DNA of 64,000 nt. Source: Embleya sp051903075 (GTDB lineage: Bacteria; Actinomycetota; Actinomycetes; Streptomycetales; Streptomycetaceae). Location of the stretch: the NCBI RefSeq assembly GCF_051903075.1, contig NZ_CP182422.1:3472001-3536000 (forward strand). Reading direction: 5' to 3'. Below, piece after piece: positions 26,311 through 35,361 of this stretch (its first letter is position 1; every line of letters starts with the position of its first letter). The notes beneath the pieces are model-generated. The model was not told the origin of the DNA and did not search any database. It worked only from the letters and a program-made list of their open reading frames with translations. The position numbers and the translations under genes are program-made.

Positions 26311-28668
26311 ATGCAGCCCAGTACACGCCCCCCGGAAGGTCTTCTCGGCCGCCTTATGGCGGGTCGGGATCGACCCGAACGAGTGACGCACGTCCGGCGC
26401 ATACCCGCTCGCGAAGGCGTCACCTCGGCCTGGCCCGACTGGGTTCGGCCGGAGGTGGGCGACGCGTTTCGCGGCGCGGGTATCGAACTGCCGTGGGAAC
26501 ATCAGGCCCGCGCCGCCTCTGTTGCGGCATCGGGCCGCTCGGTCGTGATCGCCACCGGCACCGCCTCGGGCAAGTCCCTCGCCTATCTGTTGCCGGTTCT
26601 CACGACCCTGTTCGAGGGCGCGGGCGCGCCCAGCGGGCGCGGTGCGACCGCACTCTACCTCTCTCCGACGAAGGCGCTGGCCTCGGATCAGGCGCGCGCC
26701 GTCGAGGAGTTGCGCGCCGCGAACCCCGCGCTCGGGCGTGTCCGCACCGCCACGTACGACGGTGACACCCCGGTGGAGATCCGCCAGTGGGTGCGCGCGC
26801 ACGCGTCGTACGTCCTGACGAATCCCGACATGGTGCACCGCGCGCTGCTGCCCGGGCACCGCTCGTGGGGCGCTTTCCTGCGCACGCTGCGCTACGTGGT
26901 GATCGACGAATGCCACACCTATCGCGGTGTTTTCGGCTCGCATGTGGCCCAGTTGATCCGGCGTTTGCGTCGGGTGTGTCGCCGGTACGGATCGGAGCCG
27001 GTGTTCATCCTGGCGTCGGCCACGGTGTCCGATCCGGCCGTCGCGGCCGAGCGGTTGATCGGCGCGCCGGTGGTCGCGGTGACCGAGGACGGCTCGCCGC
27101 ACGGCGAACTGGTATTCGCCCTGTGGGAGCCGCCGCTGACCGGCCACGAGGGTGAACACGGCGCGCCCGTACGGCGTACCGCGACGGCCGAGACCGCCGA
27201 TCTGCTCACCGACCTGGTGCTCGACGGGGTGCGCACGGTGGCGTTCGTGCGCTCGCGGCGCGGCGCGGAGGTGGTCCGGGTGATCGCCCGGGACCACCTG
27301 GCCCGGGTGGACGAGGGGTTGGCCGACCGGGTGGCCACCTATCGCGCGGGCTACCTGCCCCAGGAGCGGCGGGCGATCGAGCGGGCGCTGCACGACGGCA
27401 GCCTGCTGGGGGTGGCCGCGACCACGGCGCTCGAATTGGGCGTGGACATCTCCGGGCTGGACGCGGTGTTGATCGCGGGCTATCCCGGCACCCGGGCCTC
27501 GCTGTGGCAGCAGGCCGGGCGCGCGGGACGGGCCGGGCAGGAGGCGCTGGCCGTGCTGGTGGCGCGGGACGATCCGCTGGACACGTTCCTGGTGCACCAT
27601 CCCGAGGCGCTGTTCGATCGGCCGGTCGAGGCGACGGTGCTCGATCCGGACAACCCGTACGTGCTGGCCCCACACCTGTGCGCAGCCGCGGCCGAATTCG
27701 CGCTGACCGACGAGGACCTGGAGCTGTTCGGGCCGGTGGCCGCCGAGTTGTTGCCGGGTCTGGAACGGCGCGGGCTGCTGCGCAGGCGGTCCACGGGCTG
27801 GTACTGGACCAGCCGGGAGCGAGCCACCGACCTGACCGACATCCGCGGCGCGGGCGGCCCGGCGGTGCGGGTGGTGGAGCAGGACACGGGCCGCATCCTG
27901 GGCACGGTCGACGCGCCCGCCGCGCACTCGGCGGTGCACCCCGGGGCGGTGCACCTGCACCAAGGGGACACGTACCTGGTCCGCGAGCTCGACCTCGACG
28001 AGGGTGTGGCGCTGGTGCGGCCGGCGAATCCGGACTGGACCACCAGTGCGCGCGAGGTCACCGAGATCCGGATCCTGGAGACCGTGCGCAGCCGGGAGTG
28101 GGGCGCGGCCCGCCTGCACTTCGGCTCGGTCGAGGTCACCGGCCGGGTGGTCTCCTTCCAACGCAAGCGGATCATCACCGGCGAGGTGCTGGGCGAGCAC
28201 AAGCTGGACCTGCCCGAGCGCAGCCTGCGCACGCGCGCCGTGTGGTGGACGGTGACGCCCGAGCAGGTCGCCGAGGCGGGCATCGACCCGGCCGACCTGC
28301 CCGGCGCCGCACACGCCGCCGAACACGCCTCGATCGGCCTGCTGCCGCTGTTCGCCACCTGCGACCGCTGGGACATCGGCGGGGTCTCCACATCGCTGCA
28401 CCCCGACACCCGCCTGCCGACCGTCTTCGTCTACGACGGCCACCCGGGCGGCGCCGGCTTCGCGGAACGCGCCTACGTCACCGCCGACACGTGGCTCACC
28501 GCAACGAGGGAGGCCATCGCCTCCTGCGAATGCGACCACGGCTGCCCAAGCTGCATCCAGTCCCCCAAATGCGGCAACGGCAACCAGCCCTTGAACAAGC
28601 CGGCCTCAATCGCCCTCCTGGACGCGCTACTACGGGAGGCGGAGGGGACAAGCAACCCGAAGGGTTAG
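26311..28668 (+). CDS. DEAD/DEAH-box helicase with DUF1998 zinc module (MrfA/YprA-like)
   Basis: 785 aa. SF2 helicase: Walker A ATGTASGKS, motif II VIDECHTY (DECH), motif III SAT (LASATVSD), motif V TALELGVDI and motif VI QQAGRAGRAGQ. The C-terminal DUF1998 region ends with four Cys (CECDHGCPSCIQSPKC), a probable zinc site. Bacillus MrfA, in this family, is a 3'-5' helicase in mitomycin repair with the exonuclease MrfB; no MrfB is next door here. The ATG at 26311 lacks a clear ribosome binding site; ATG 26356 is an alternative. The 3' end overlaps the 3' end of the convergent tadG-like gene by about 39 bp. Confidence 0.88.
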   Translation: MQPSTRPPEGLLGRLMAGRDRPERVTHVRRIPAREGVTSAWPDWVRPEVGDAFRGAGIELPWEHQARAASVAASGRSVVIATGTASGKSLAYLLPVLTTLFEGAGAPSGRGATALYLSPTKALASDQARAVEELRAANPALGRVRTATYDGDTPVEIRQWVRAHASYVLTNPDMVHRALLPGHRSWGAFLRTLRYVVIDECHTYRGVFGSHVAQLIRRLRRVCRRYGSEPVFILASATVSDPAVAAERLIGAPVVAVTEDGSPHGELVFALWEPPLTGHEGEHGAPVRRTATAETADLLTDLVLDGVRTVAFVRSRRGAEVVRVIARDHLARVDEGLADRVATYRAGYLPQERRAIERALHDGSLLGVAATTALELGVDISGLDAVLIAGYPGTRASLWQQAGRAGRAGQEALAVLVARDDPLDTFLVHHPEALFDRPVEATVLDPDNPYVLAPHLCAAAAEFALTDEDLELFGPVAAELLPGLERRGLLRRRSTGWYWTSRERATDLTDIRGAGGPAVRVVEQDTGRILGTVDAPAAHSAVHPGAVHLHQGDTYLVRELDLDEGVALVRPANPDWTTSAREVTEIRILETVRSREWGAARLHFGSVEVTGRVVSFQRKRIITGEVLGEHKLDLPERSLRTRAVWWTVTPEQVAEAGIDPADLPGAAHAAEHASIGLLPLFATCDRWDIGGVSTSLHPDTRLPTVFVYDGHPGGAGFAERAYVTADTWLTATREAIASCECDHGCPSCIQSPKCGNGNQPLNKPASIALLDALLREAEGTSNPKG

Positions 28669-29439
28669 CAAAGCCCGGAGAGCAGGAGCACGGGACGATC
28701 CGGGCAGCCAAGGCGAGAGGGGTGGCCGGGTCCCCCAGGCGTGCGGAACGCACCGGGCGGACGAGACGCCACCGGCAGGTCGGGCCGACAGGCCGGGCAG
28801 GGCCAGGCGAGTGAGTGCGCCGGGCAGGGCCGGCTGGGCGGGCGGGCGCGCCGGGCAGGACGGGCCGGGCGGACAGGGGCGGGCGGACAGAGGCGGGCGG
28901 ACGGGGTCGGGCAAAGCTCCGGGCAGGGTCAGGCGGGTGGGACGAGCCGGCCGGGCGGGTGGGGTCGGCTTGTGCCATGTGGGGTCCGGCGGGGTTGGGT
29001 CGGGCCTGCGGGGGTCGCTTGGGGTGGTGGGGGCTTTTGAGGTGGGCGGGGTGGTGGTTAAGGGCTGTTTGGGGGGTTCTGGTGGGGGTGTGGGGACGGT
29101 CGGGCCGGCTCGGGCGGTGGCTTGGGCTTTGCCGATTCGGGTGGGGGTCGATACGTGGACCTCGGCGAAGCCGTTGGTGAGCCGGCAGCTCGTCAGGTCC
29201 GTGTGCTGGGCTCGGGCCACTCGGCGGGCCAGGGCGCAGGCCTCGTCGGGGCCGGACCCGGCGGCGGATCGGGCCGCGGCAGCCAGCGCGGCCAGGTCGG
29301 CGGCGGCACCGGCGCGGTGTCGGGCCGCAACCGCGCCGGCGAAGGCGAAGACGAACGCCGCCGCGCACATCGGGACCAGCGCGAACGCAAGTACCCACAG
29401 TGTGGCCGAGCCCTCCTGACCCGACCGGCCTCCCCTCAC
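28630..29439 (-). CDS. TadE/TadG-like pilus-assembly protein with run-on low-complexity tail
   Basis: 269 aa. The first ~105 residues are the real domain: QEGSATLWVLAFALVPMCAA (prepilin-like hydrophobic N-terminus), HRAGAAADLAALAAA (the typical TadG/Rv3654c signature) and a Cys pair (DEACALA, LTSCRLT). The remaining ~165 residues are Pro/Arg/Ala low complexity made by G-rich tandem-like DNA (28740-29110) and run past the 3' end of the helicase. They look like erosion of the original stop codon rather than a domain. The GTG start overlaps the tadE stop by 4 nt, showing translational coupling. Confidence 0.65.
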   Translation of the reverse strand: MRGGRSGQEGSATLWVLAFALVPMCAAAFVFAFAGAVAARHRAGAAADLAALAAAARSAAGSGPDEACALARRVARAQHTDLTSCRLTNGFAEVHVSTPTRIGKAQATARAGPTVPTPPPEPPKQPLTTTPPTSKAPTTPSDPRRPDPTPPDPTWHKPTPPARPARPTRLTLPGALPDPVRPPLSARPCPPGPSCPARPPAQPALPGALTRLALPGLSARPAGGVSSARCVPHAWGTRPPLSPWLPGSSRAPALRALLTLRVACPLRLP

Positions 29440-29825
29440 GGCGGCGCCTCCGCCTCGACGGCCGCCACCGCCGTATGTTCCACGTGGAACGTGACCCCGG
29501 CCCAGGCCGCACCCGGCACGCCGACCTCGGCGGCCACCCGGAAGCGCACCAGACCGTCCCCGCCGGACACCCCCGTCCGCGCACCGGCCGGCCCGGCCGC
29601 CGAGGCCCGCGCCACCGCGACCTCGGTCGACTCGCCCCGCGCCAGCGCCCGCGCCCCCGCCTGCGCCGCGTCCACACAGCGGATCTGCGCGGTGGCGGCC
29701 CCGATCCCGGCCGTCAACACGGCGGTCAACACCACCAGGACCGGCAACACCACTGCGGTCTCCGCGGTCACGAATCCGTCCGCCGCACGAAGCCCCCGCC
29801 CCGCACGAGCCTCAGAACGAGACAT
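29436..29825 (-). CDS. TadE-like minor pilin
   Basis: 129 aa. N-terminal leader then GFVTAETAVVLPVLVVLTAVLTAG, a class of minor pilin with Gly at the prepilin cleavage point and the conserved Glu six residues later. The soluble remainder has one Cys (QIRCVDAAQAG, the TadE motif). Expected to be processed by a prepilin peptidase (not in the window) and inserted at the pilus base or tip. It overlaps the pilin gene by 14 nt and the next gene by 4 nt. Confidence 0.78.
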   Translation of the reverse strand: MSRSEARAGRGLRAADGFVTAETAVVLPVLVVLTAVLTAGIGAATAQIRCVDAAQAGARALARGESTEVAVARASAAGPAGARTGVSGGDGLVRFRVAAEVGVPGAAWAGVTFHVEHTAVAAVEAEAPP

Positions 29826-30009
29826 CGAGTGCCTTGGTGATCACCCGGGCGAGCGCCGCGGCGACCCCCGGACTGGTCACGATCTTGAACAACACCGCGC
29901 CGAACGCCACCGCGGCGACCGTGCCGACCGCGTATTCCGCGGTGGTCATCCCGGTGTCGACACGCAGCCACGACCACACCCGACGTGCGTTCGAAATCGA
30001 CATGCGCAT
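29812..30009 (-). CDS. Small Flp-type pilin (DUF4244 family)
   Basis: 65 aa. RVDTGMTTAEYAVGTVAAVA: Gly-Met cleavage site, Glu at +5 and a single hydrophobic helix (VGTVAAVAFGAVLFKIVTS), the size and layout of a Flp pilin. This is the probable major subunit of the pilus encoded by the cluster. No strong ribosome binding site is seen at the ATG; an internal Met at the cleavage site is part of the mature N-terminus. Confidence 0.85.
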   Translation of the reverse strand: MRMSISNARRVWSWLRVDTGMTTAEYAVGTVAAVAFGAVLFKIVTSPGVAAALARVITKALDVSF

Positions 30010-30091
30010 GAGTCCCCCTCATCGATACGGATCCACATGAAACCTGCATGAAGCACTCACAAAAATGTGCACTTCGGACACACCCACCGAC

Positions 30092-30811
30092 TCACCCCGC
30101 CCGCAGCAGCGACGTGCCCAGCCCGATCACGATCGGGACCACCCCGACCAGCAGGAAGGCGGGCAGGAAGCACAATCCGAGCGGGAGGGTGGCGCGCACC
30201 CCCACCCGGCGGGCGGCCGACGTCGCGGCCCGGCGCTGCTCGGCCCGTTGCTCGTCGGCCATCCCGGCGACCAGAACCGCCGCCGGCACACCACCGGTCG
30301 CCGCCCGGGCCAACACCCGCCCCAGCGGCGCGAGCACGGGATCGTCGGTCAGCCCCAACCAGCACCGTCCGGGGTCGCCGCCGAGCCGCAACGAGGCCAC
30401 GATCGGCCGCAGTCGGCCCGCCAGCGGCCCGCCGACCGCGTGCGCGACCGCCTCGGCCGCGTCCGCCGGTGTACTGCCCGCCACCAGGCACGCCGCGAAC
30501 AGGTCGGCCGCAGGCGGCAGATCGGCTCGCAGCCGATCCCGCAGCGCCCGTCCGGACCGCGACTCCAGGCCGGTCAGCCGCCGATCCAGGACGACCGCCA
30601 CCACGAGCCCGGCCACACCCCCGAGCCAGCCGCCGAGCAGCACGAACACCGCCACCCCGCCAAGCCCCGCCGCGGCCCGCCGACCGAGCGCCGGATCCCG
30701 CCCCCGCGCCGACGGCCGGCGAAGCTCCGGCCCCCGCCCCCGCCCCCGCACCGCGCCGGCCGCGCCGCCCGCCGCCGCGACGACCGCCACGAGCACCGCC
30801 GCCGCGCTCAT
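30092..30811 (-). CDS. tadC: Tad secretion inner-membrane protein, TadC-like (T2SS-F domain)
   Basis: 239 aa. Hydrophobic N-terminus, helix VAVFVLLGGWLGGVAGLVVA, a cytoplasmic T2SSF helical domain (LRADLPPAADLFAACLVAGS ... LADE-like MADEQRAEQRR) and two C-terminal helices (LPLGLCFLPAFLLVGVVPIV). Acts as the platform that couples TadA to pilin polymerisation. ATGA overlap with the tadB stop indicates coupling; 82 bp separates it from the pilin gene. Confidence 0.82.
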   Translation of the reverse strand: MSAAAVLVAVVAAAGGAAGAVRGRGRGPELRRPSARGRDPALGRRAAAGLGGVAVFVLLGGWLGGVAGLVVAVVLDRRLTGLESRSGRALRDRLRADLPPAADLFAACLVAGSTPADAAEAVAHAVGGPLAGRLRPIVASLRLGGDPGRCWLGLTDDPVLAPLGRVLARAATGGVPAAVLVAGMADEQRAEQRRAATSAARRVGVRATLPLGLCFLPAFLLVGVVPIVIGLGTSLLRAG

Positions 30812-31665
30812 CCCGGCACCGGACCGGCTCGGGTCACCAGGCGATCGGTCCACTCCAGACCGACCACCACCAGGGTCAGCCCCGCGCACAGGCACCCGAT
30901 CCCGGCCGGCGTGCGCAACAACACCTCCACCGGCCGAGCGCCCAGGGCGCTACCCAGGAACAGACCGAACACCGGCAGCCCGGCCAGGACCTGCGCGGTC
31001 GAGCGGGCCCCGGCGAGTTCGGCGATCACCTCCTCGTGCGCGTCCTCCTCGGCCCGCAGGCCCGCCGCGATCCGCTCCAGGGCCGGTGCAAACCCGGCGC
31101 CTCGCCCGGTCGCGATCCGCCAGCAGGCGGCGATCCGACGCAGCCCGGCCGCCCCGGGCACGGCCGCCGCGCGATCCAGCGCGTCCGGCACGTCGCCACC
31201 CACGCGGGCGGTCCCGATCGCCTCGCCCACCACCGCCAGGATCGGCCCGTCCACCGCATGCGCTGCGGCGGCCAACGCCTGCGCCGGCGTGCGCCCGGCC
31301 CGCGACTCCCCCGCCAGCGCCGCACACAGCCGCACCACGCCACACCGCACCGCCCCGGCGTCCCGCTCGCGCCAGGCCCGATCCCGCCGCCGCCGCACCA
31401 CCCAGGCCCCCGGCAAAGCCACCAGCACAGGCACCACCGACCCCAACCCCAAACCCGCCAAGCCCCCCGCAGCCAACACCGCCGCAACGACCCGATGCCG
31501 CCCAACCACCCCCACCCAAGCCACCCACCACCCACCCGACCCCCCGCCCGAAACCCCCAACACCCCAGCCAACCGCCCAGGCCCCACCCGAGCCATCGAC
31601 CACCACACCAACCCACCAACCCCAACCGCCCCCACCACCACCAAAATCACCCACCCCACCCCCAC
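30808..31665 (-). CDS. tadB: Tad secretion inner-membrane protein, TadB-like (T2SS-F domain)
   Basis: 285 aa as the longest form. Helices near residues 5-23 and 60-90, then a T2SSF domain (CAALAGESRAGRTPAQALAA, LRRIAACWRIATGRG, LRAEEDAHEEVIAELAGA) and two C-terminal helices. The N-terminal ~55 residues are Gly/Val/Trp-rich, encoded by a tract almost free of C on the coding strand. The start (GTG 31665) is therefore uncertain; several GTGs follow within 12 codons. It should follow tadA directly, but 781 bp with a 77-bp repeat array intervenes. Confidence 0.75.
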   Translation of the reverse strand: MGVGWVILVVVGAVGVGGLVWWSMARVGPGRLAGVLGVSGGGSGGWWVAWVGVVGRHRVVAAVLAAGGLAGLGLGSVVPVLVALPGAWVVRRRRDRAWRERDAGAVRCGVVRLCAALAGESRAGRTPAQALAAAAHAVDGPILAVVGEAIGTARVGGDVPDALDRAAAVPGAAGLRRIAACWRIATGRGAGFAPALERIAAGLRAEEDAHEEVIAELAGARSTAQVLAGLPVFGLFLGSALGARPVEVLLRTPAGIGCLCAGLTLVVVGLEWTDRLVTRAGPVPG

Positions 31666-31891
31666 CGAATCGCCACAAAAATCACCCCCACCCGCTCAAC
31701 GCCCACCCCCAACCACCCACCCCCTCAACACCACACCGCCCTGGCAACACCCACCACTGCACCCACTCAAACCACCCCGACCAACCCACCCGCTCGACGC
31801 CCACCGCCCCCGACGCCGCACACAACCGAGCCACCCCACCCCAAACCGTCAACAACCACACCGCCCCCACCCCGCCCGCCCAGGACCCCCC

Positions 31892-32380
31892 AGCCGTCCG
31901 GCCCTTCGAAAACACCCACCGCAGGCACCCGGAAGCCACCACCTGGACCGACAAACGCAACCAAATTCCAGCCCGCCCGGCGCTTGAGGCCACCCACCGC
32001 CGGCCCCCCGGAACCGCCACCCAAACCGCCGAACACAACCCCCTCCAGCCAGTCCGGTGCTTGAGGACACCCACCGCCGGCCCCCCGGAACCGCCACCCA
32101 AACCGCCGAACACAACCGCCTCCAGCCAGTCCGGTGCTTGAGGACACCCACCGCCGGCGCCCGGAAACCGCCGCCCAACCCGGCCAACGCAACCCAACCC
32201 AGCCCGTCCGGCGCTTGAGGACACCCACCGCAGGCCCCCCGGAACCGCCACCCAAACCGCCGAACGCAACCGCCTCCAGCCCGTCCGGCGCTTGAGGACA
32301 CCCACCGCCGGCGCCCAGGAACCGCCGCCCAAACCGGCCAACGCAACCCAACCCAGCCCGTCCGGCGCTTGAGGACACCC
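31892..32380. repeat. 77-bp tandem repeat array inside the tad cluster
   Basis: Units begin AGCCCGTCCGGCGCTTGAGG at 31970, 32047, 32124, 32201, 32278 and 32355. The spacing is exactly 77 bp; a diverged copy starts at 31892 and the last copy is partial. Copies at 31970, 32047 and 32201 share one version of the second half (CACCCAAACCGCCGAAC), while 32124 and 32278 share another (CGCCCAA...CGGCCAACGCAACCC). Part of the array thus repeats as a 154-bp pair. 77 is not a multiple of 3, so it is not a protein repeat. Each unit contains GTCC-9nt-GGAC, a short inverted repeat. The array fills most of the 781-bp gap between tadA and tadB; the rest (31666-31891) is C-rich with no gene. Confidence 0.93.
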
Positions 32381-32446
32381 GAGTCGGGCCGACCCGCCGC
32401 CGCCCAAGGCCGCCGCCCCCAAAGCCGCCGCCCAGCGCGGCCGTCG

Positions 32447-33817
32447 TCACCCGCGCCACCACCCGGCCAGCAGTGCGGCCAACCTGCCGTGGCCCGGTCC
32501 CGGGCGGCAGCCACCGGCGCGTTCGAAGCTCACCGCCGGGACCGGTCGCACCCAGCCCGCCGTGTCCCGTTCCAGGACATGGACCTCGGCCGCCCGCCGC
32601 AACCCATCGCGCTCGCGCACCACATGCACGACCAGATCGAGCGCCGCCGCCACCTGGCTGTGCACCGCACCCCGACCGAGCCCGGCCAACGCCCCCAACG
32701 CCTCCAACCGCGCAGGCACATCGGCCGCCGAGTTCGCATGCACCGTGCCGCAGCCGCCCTCGTGCCCGGTGTTCAGGGCCGCGAGCAACTCCACCACCTC
32801 GGCCCCCCGCACCTCGCCGACCACGAGCCGGTCCGGCCGCATCCGCAGGGCCTGGCGGACCAGATCGCGCAGGGTCACCTCGCCCGCACCCTCGACGTTG
32901 GCCGGCCGCGACTCCAGCCGCACCACATGCGGGTGACGCGGCGTCAGTTCGGCCGAGTCCTCGGCGAGCAGCAGCCGTTCGGCCGGATGCGCACACCCGA
33001 GGAGTGCCCCGAGCAGCGTGGTCTTGCCCGAACCGGTGCCGCCCGAGACCAGGAACGCGGCCCGCGCCGAGACCACCGCACACAGCAGTTCGGCCGCGGC
33101 CGGCGACAACGAGCCGGCCCGCACCAGGTCGGCCACCCCGAGCGAGGTACGCCGAGGAACCCGCAACGACAGGCACGTACCCCGCACCGCCACGGGCCGC
33201 AACACCGCGTGCAGCCGCACACCGTCGGCGAGCGTGGCGTCCACATACGGCGAGGCGTCGTCCAACCGCCGCCCGACCCCGCTCGCCAACCGCTGGGCCA
33301 ACCGCCGCACCGCCGCGTCGTCGGCGAAGGTCACCGCCGTGCGCTGCGGGCCCGCGCCCCGATCGATCCACACCTCGTCGGGCGCGTTGACCAGCACATC
33401 GGTCACCTCGGGGTCGCGCAGCAGCACGTCCAACGGCCCGGCCCCGGCGATCTCCGACCGCAGCGCCCGAACCAGCTCCGGCAGCGCCGCCTCGCCGAGC
33501 ACCCGCCCCTCGGCCCGCAGCGCCGCGGCCACCGCCGCGGGCGTCGGCTCGTGCCCACCGGCGGCCAACCGCGCCCGCACCGCCTCGACCAACTCCGGAT
33601 CCGGCGCCGGAGCAACCACCGGACCGGCCGCCGCGACCGGCACCGCGACGGGTCGCGGCGGCGGCGCGGAGAAGACCCCGGTACCCCCGACCGGCGGCGC
33701 CGGCACCGGCCACGGCGGCGGCTGCGGCACCCGGCCCGACCGCACGCCCCGCGGCGGCAGCGGCGGCGCGCCCGGCGGCGGAAACGGCGGCATCGGCGGC
33801 ACCTCGCGCGCGCTCAC
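32447..33817 (-). CDS. tadA: Tad/Flp pilus assembly ATPase (VirB11/PulE superfamily)
   Basis: 456 aa. Residues 1-75 are Pro-rich and disordered. Then an N-terminal domain (AGPLDVLLRDPEVTDVLVNA) and the secretion ATPase core: Walker A SGGTGSGKTT, Asp box LLLAEDSAEL, Walker B MRPDRLVVGEVRGAE and His box TGHEGGCGTVHANS. It powers pilus assembly with TadB and TadC. The GTG start overlaps the ssd stop by 4 nt. The stop lies 67 bp from the repeat array, so the downstream pilus genes may be poorly coupled to this one. Confidence 0.92.
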   Translation of the reverse strand: MSAREVPPMPPFPPPGAPPLPPRGVRSGRVPQPPPWPVPAPPVGGTGVFSAPPPRPVAVPVAAAGPVVAPAPDPELVEAVRARLAAGGHEPTPAAVAAALRAEGRVLGEAALPELVRALRSEIAGAGPLDVLLRDPEVTDVLVNAPDEVWIDRGAGPQRTAVTFADDAAVRRLAQRLASGVGRRLDDASPYVDATLADGVRLHAVLRPVAVRGTCLSLRVPRRTSLGVADLVRAGSLSPAAAELLCAVVSARAAFLVSGGTGSGKTTLLGALLGCAHPAERLLLAEDSAELTPRHPHVVRLESRPANVEGAGEVTLRDLVRQALRMRPDRLVVGEVRGAEVVELLAALNTGHEGGCGTVHANSAADVPARLEALGALAGLGRGAVHSQVAAALDLVVHVVRERDGLRRAAEVHVLERDTAGWVRPVPAVSFERAGGCRPGPGHGRLAALLAGWWRG

Positions 33818-34905
33818 GCCGCCTCCCGCGCCACGCCGGCCGGATTGCCCGCGAGGTAGTCGCGACAGAACCGGGCCAACGGCCCGCGCGTGCGCAACCC
33901 CGGCGGATCACCCCGCTCGGTGGCCGCCGCCAATCCCGCCTCCGGCCGCAACTCCCCCGCGAGCGGCAGCCCCAAGCCCCGCACGACCGCCTCGGAGGTC
34001 AGCCCCGACGAACTCGGCTGCCGCACCACCGCCCGCAGATCGCGCACCATCGGCCCCACCCGGGCCGCCACCTGCGCCGCCGCGGCCAGCGCCCGCACCT
34101 CGGCCGGCACCACCAACAGCCCCGTGTCGCACAACCGCAGGGCCTCCGCCGCCCCCGGGTCGGTATGCCGGGGCACGTCGAGCACCGCCACGTCGTGCCG
34201 TCTGCGCACCGCCCGCACCACCGAGCGAACCGTCTCCGGCGGGATCGCGGGCGGCCTGTCCCGGTCCCAGGACAACACGGTCAACCCGTGCAGGTGCGGC
34301 AGCGCATCGGAGAGCGCGCCCCCGTCGATCCGCCCGCGCGCGCTCGCCAGATCGGACCAGCGCAGCCCGCTCTCGTCCTCGCCGCCGAGCAGCACGTCGA
34401 GGCCGCCGCCCAGCGGGTCCACGTCCACCAGCGCGGTGACCAGTCCGGTCCGCACCGCCGCCACCCCGAGCGCACAGGCCAGCGTGCTGGCCCCGCTGCC
34501 GCCGCACCCACCCAGCACCGCGATGGTGTGCGCGTCGGGCCCGGTGCCCTCGGCCACATCGCCCAATCGATCCACGATCCAGTGCTCGGCGTCGGGCAGG
34601 AACACCACGTGGTCCGCGCCGACGTCCACCGCCCGCCGCCACACGTCGCCGTCGTCCAGGTCGTCGCCGATCAGCACCACGTCCTCGCGGCGCGGCAGCC
34701 CGCACCGGGCCAACCCCGGCGTCACGTCGTCGCCGACGATCACCAACGGCGCCCCCGGCCACGCGGCCCGCGCCGCGCCCGCGTCCGGTTGCACCTCCGG
34801 CTCGATCCCGGCCACCGCGCACAGCCGCAGGAGTTCGTCGAGCAGGGCCGGATCGCCGGTCACCAGGAGCGGACGAGCCGGCCGAGGTGGGGAAAGCGCT
34901 GCCAC
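33814..34905 (-). CDS. ssd: Septum-site determining/CpaE-like protein Ssd
   Basis: 363 aa. MinD/ParA superfamily: receiver-like N-terminal half (LLVTGDPALLDELLRLCAVA, VDVGADHVVFLPDA), then the ATPase half with VLGGCGGSGAST, where the signature Lys of the deviant Walker A is missing, and TALVDVDPLGGGLDVLLGG. CpaE-type proteins localise Tad machinery; the mycobacterial relative (Rv3660c) affects septation. The GTG at 34905 with TGGAGG 5 nt upstream is chosen over an upstream GTG at 35007. First gene of the tad operon, with the 6C RNA on the same strand 457 bp upstream. Confidence 0.88.
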   Translation of the reverse strand: MAALSPPRPARPLLVTGDPALLDELLRLCAVAGIEPEVQPDAGAARAAWPGAPLVIVGDDVTPGLARCGLPRREDVVLIGDDLDDGDVWRRAVDVGADHVVFLPDAEHWIVDRLGDVAEGTGPDAHTIAVLGGCGGSGASTLACALGVAAVRTGLVTALVDVDPLGGGLDVLLGGEDESGLRWSDLASARGRIDGGALSDALPHLHGLTVLSWDRDRPPAIPPETVRSVVRAVRRRHDVAVLDVPRHTDPGAAEALRLCDTGLLVVPAEVRALAAAAQVAARVGPMVRDLRAVVRQPSSSGLTSEAVVRGLGLPLAGELRPEAGLAAATERGDPPGLRTRGPLARFCRDYLAGNPAGVAREAA

Positions 34906-35361
34906 GGAACCTCCAGGGGTCGGGGAGGTCCGGCCGAACCGGCCCTCCCGGGAACTGACCCCAACCGTCGCGGCGATCGCGCGCTCCGCCGAGCGGGTGG
35001 TTCCCACCTGTGGACAAGCCCGCGACTGTGGATTATGGATTCACTCGTGTGAGGGACACCCGAGCCATTCCGACGCCACCCCCGGCCCAACCCCGACCAC
35101 AAGGCCCGCCCCCCGACGGACCCCCACGCACCCCCACCGACCCCCGCGAAGCCTCGCGCCCACCCGCCCCCACCCACCCCACGGCACGACCCAGACCCCG
35201 GCCCCGCCCACCCCCAACTCCGAGATCCCCACCCGATTCCCCACAACGACCCGCAACGCCAAACAACCGCCGACAATCACGAGGGAACCGACCCGCATCG
35301 GGGATCACCACCCCGGCGACCACCCGAACCAAAAACCCCGCGCCCACCCGCATCGGGACGC
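34906..35361. other. Leader region of the tad operon, no gene
   Basis: 456 bp between ssd and the 6C RNA terminator. 34906-35040 is ordinary in composition and should hold the ssd promoter, though no clear hexamers were found. 35045-35360 is strongly C-rich and G-poor on the plus strand. Open frames there have no ribosome binding site and biased, repetitive composition; I consider none real. Confidence 0.5.

Noticed and set aside
31892..32380. CRISPR array
   Set aside because: Units are contiguous 77-bp repeats without unique spacers, and no cas gene is in the window.
31682..32514. Several minus-strand frames across the 77-bp array
   Set aside because: All three frames are open because the repeat lacks stops. 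A 77-bp unit shifts frame each copy, so no periodic protein results, and composition is Trp/Gly/Arg-rich without a ribosome binding site.
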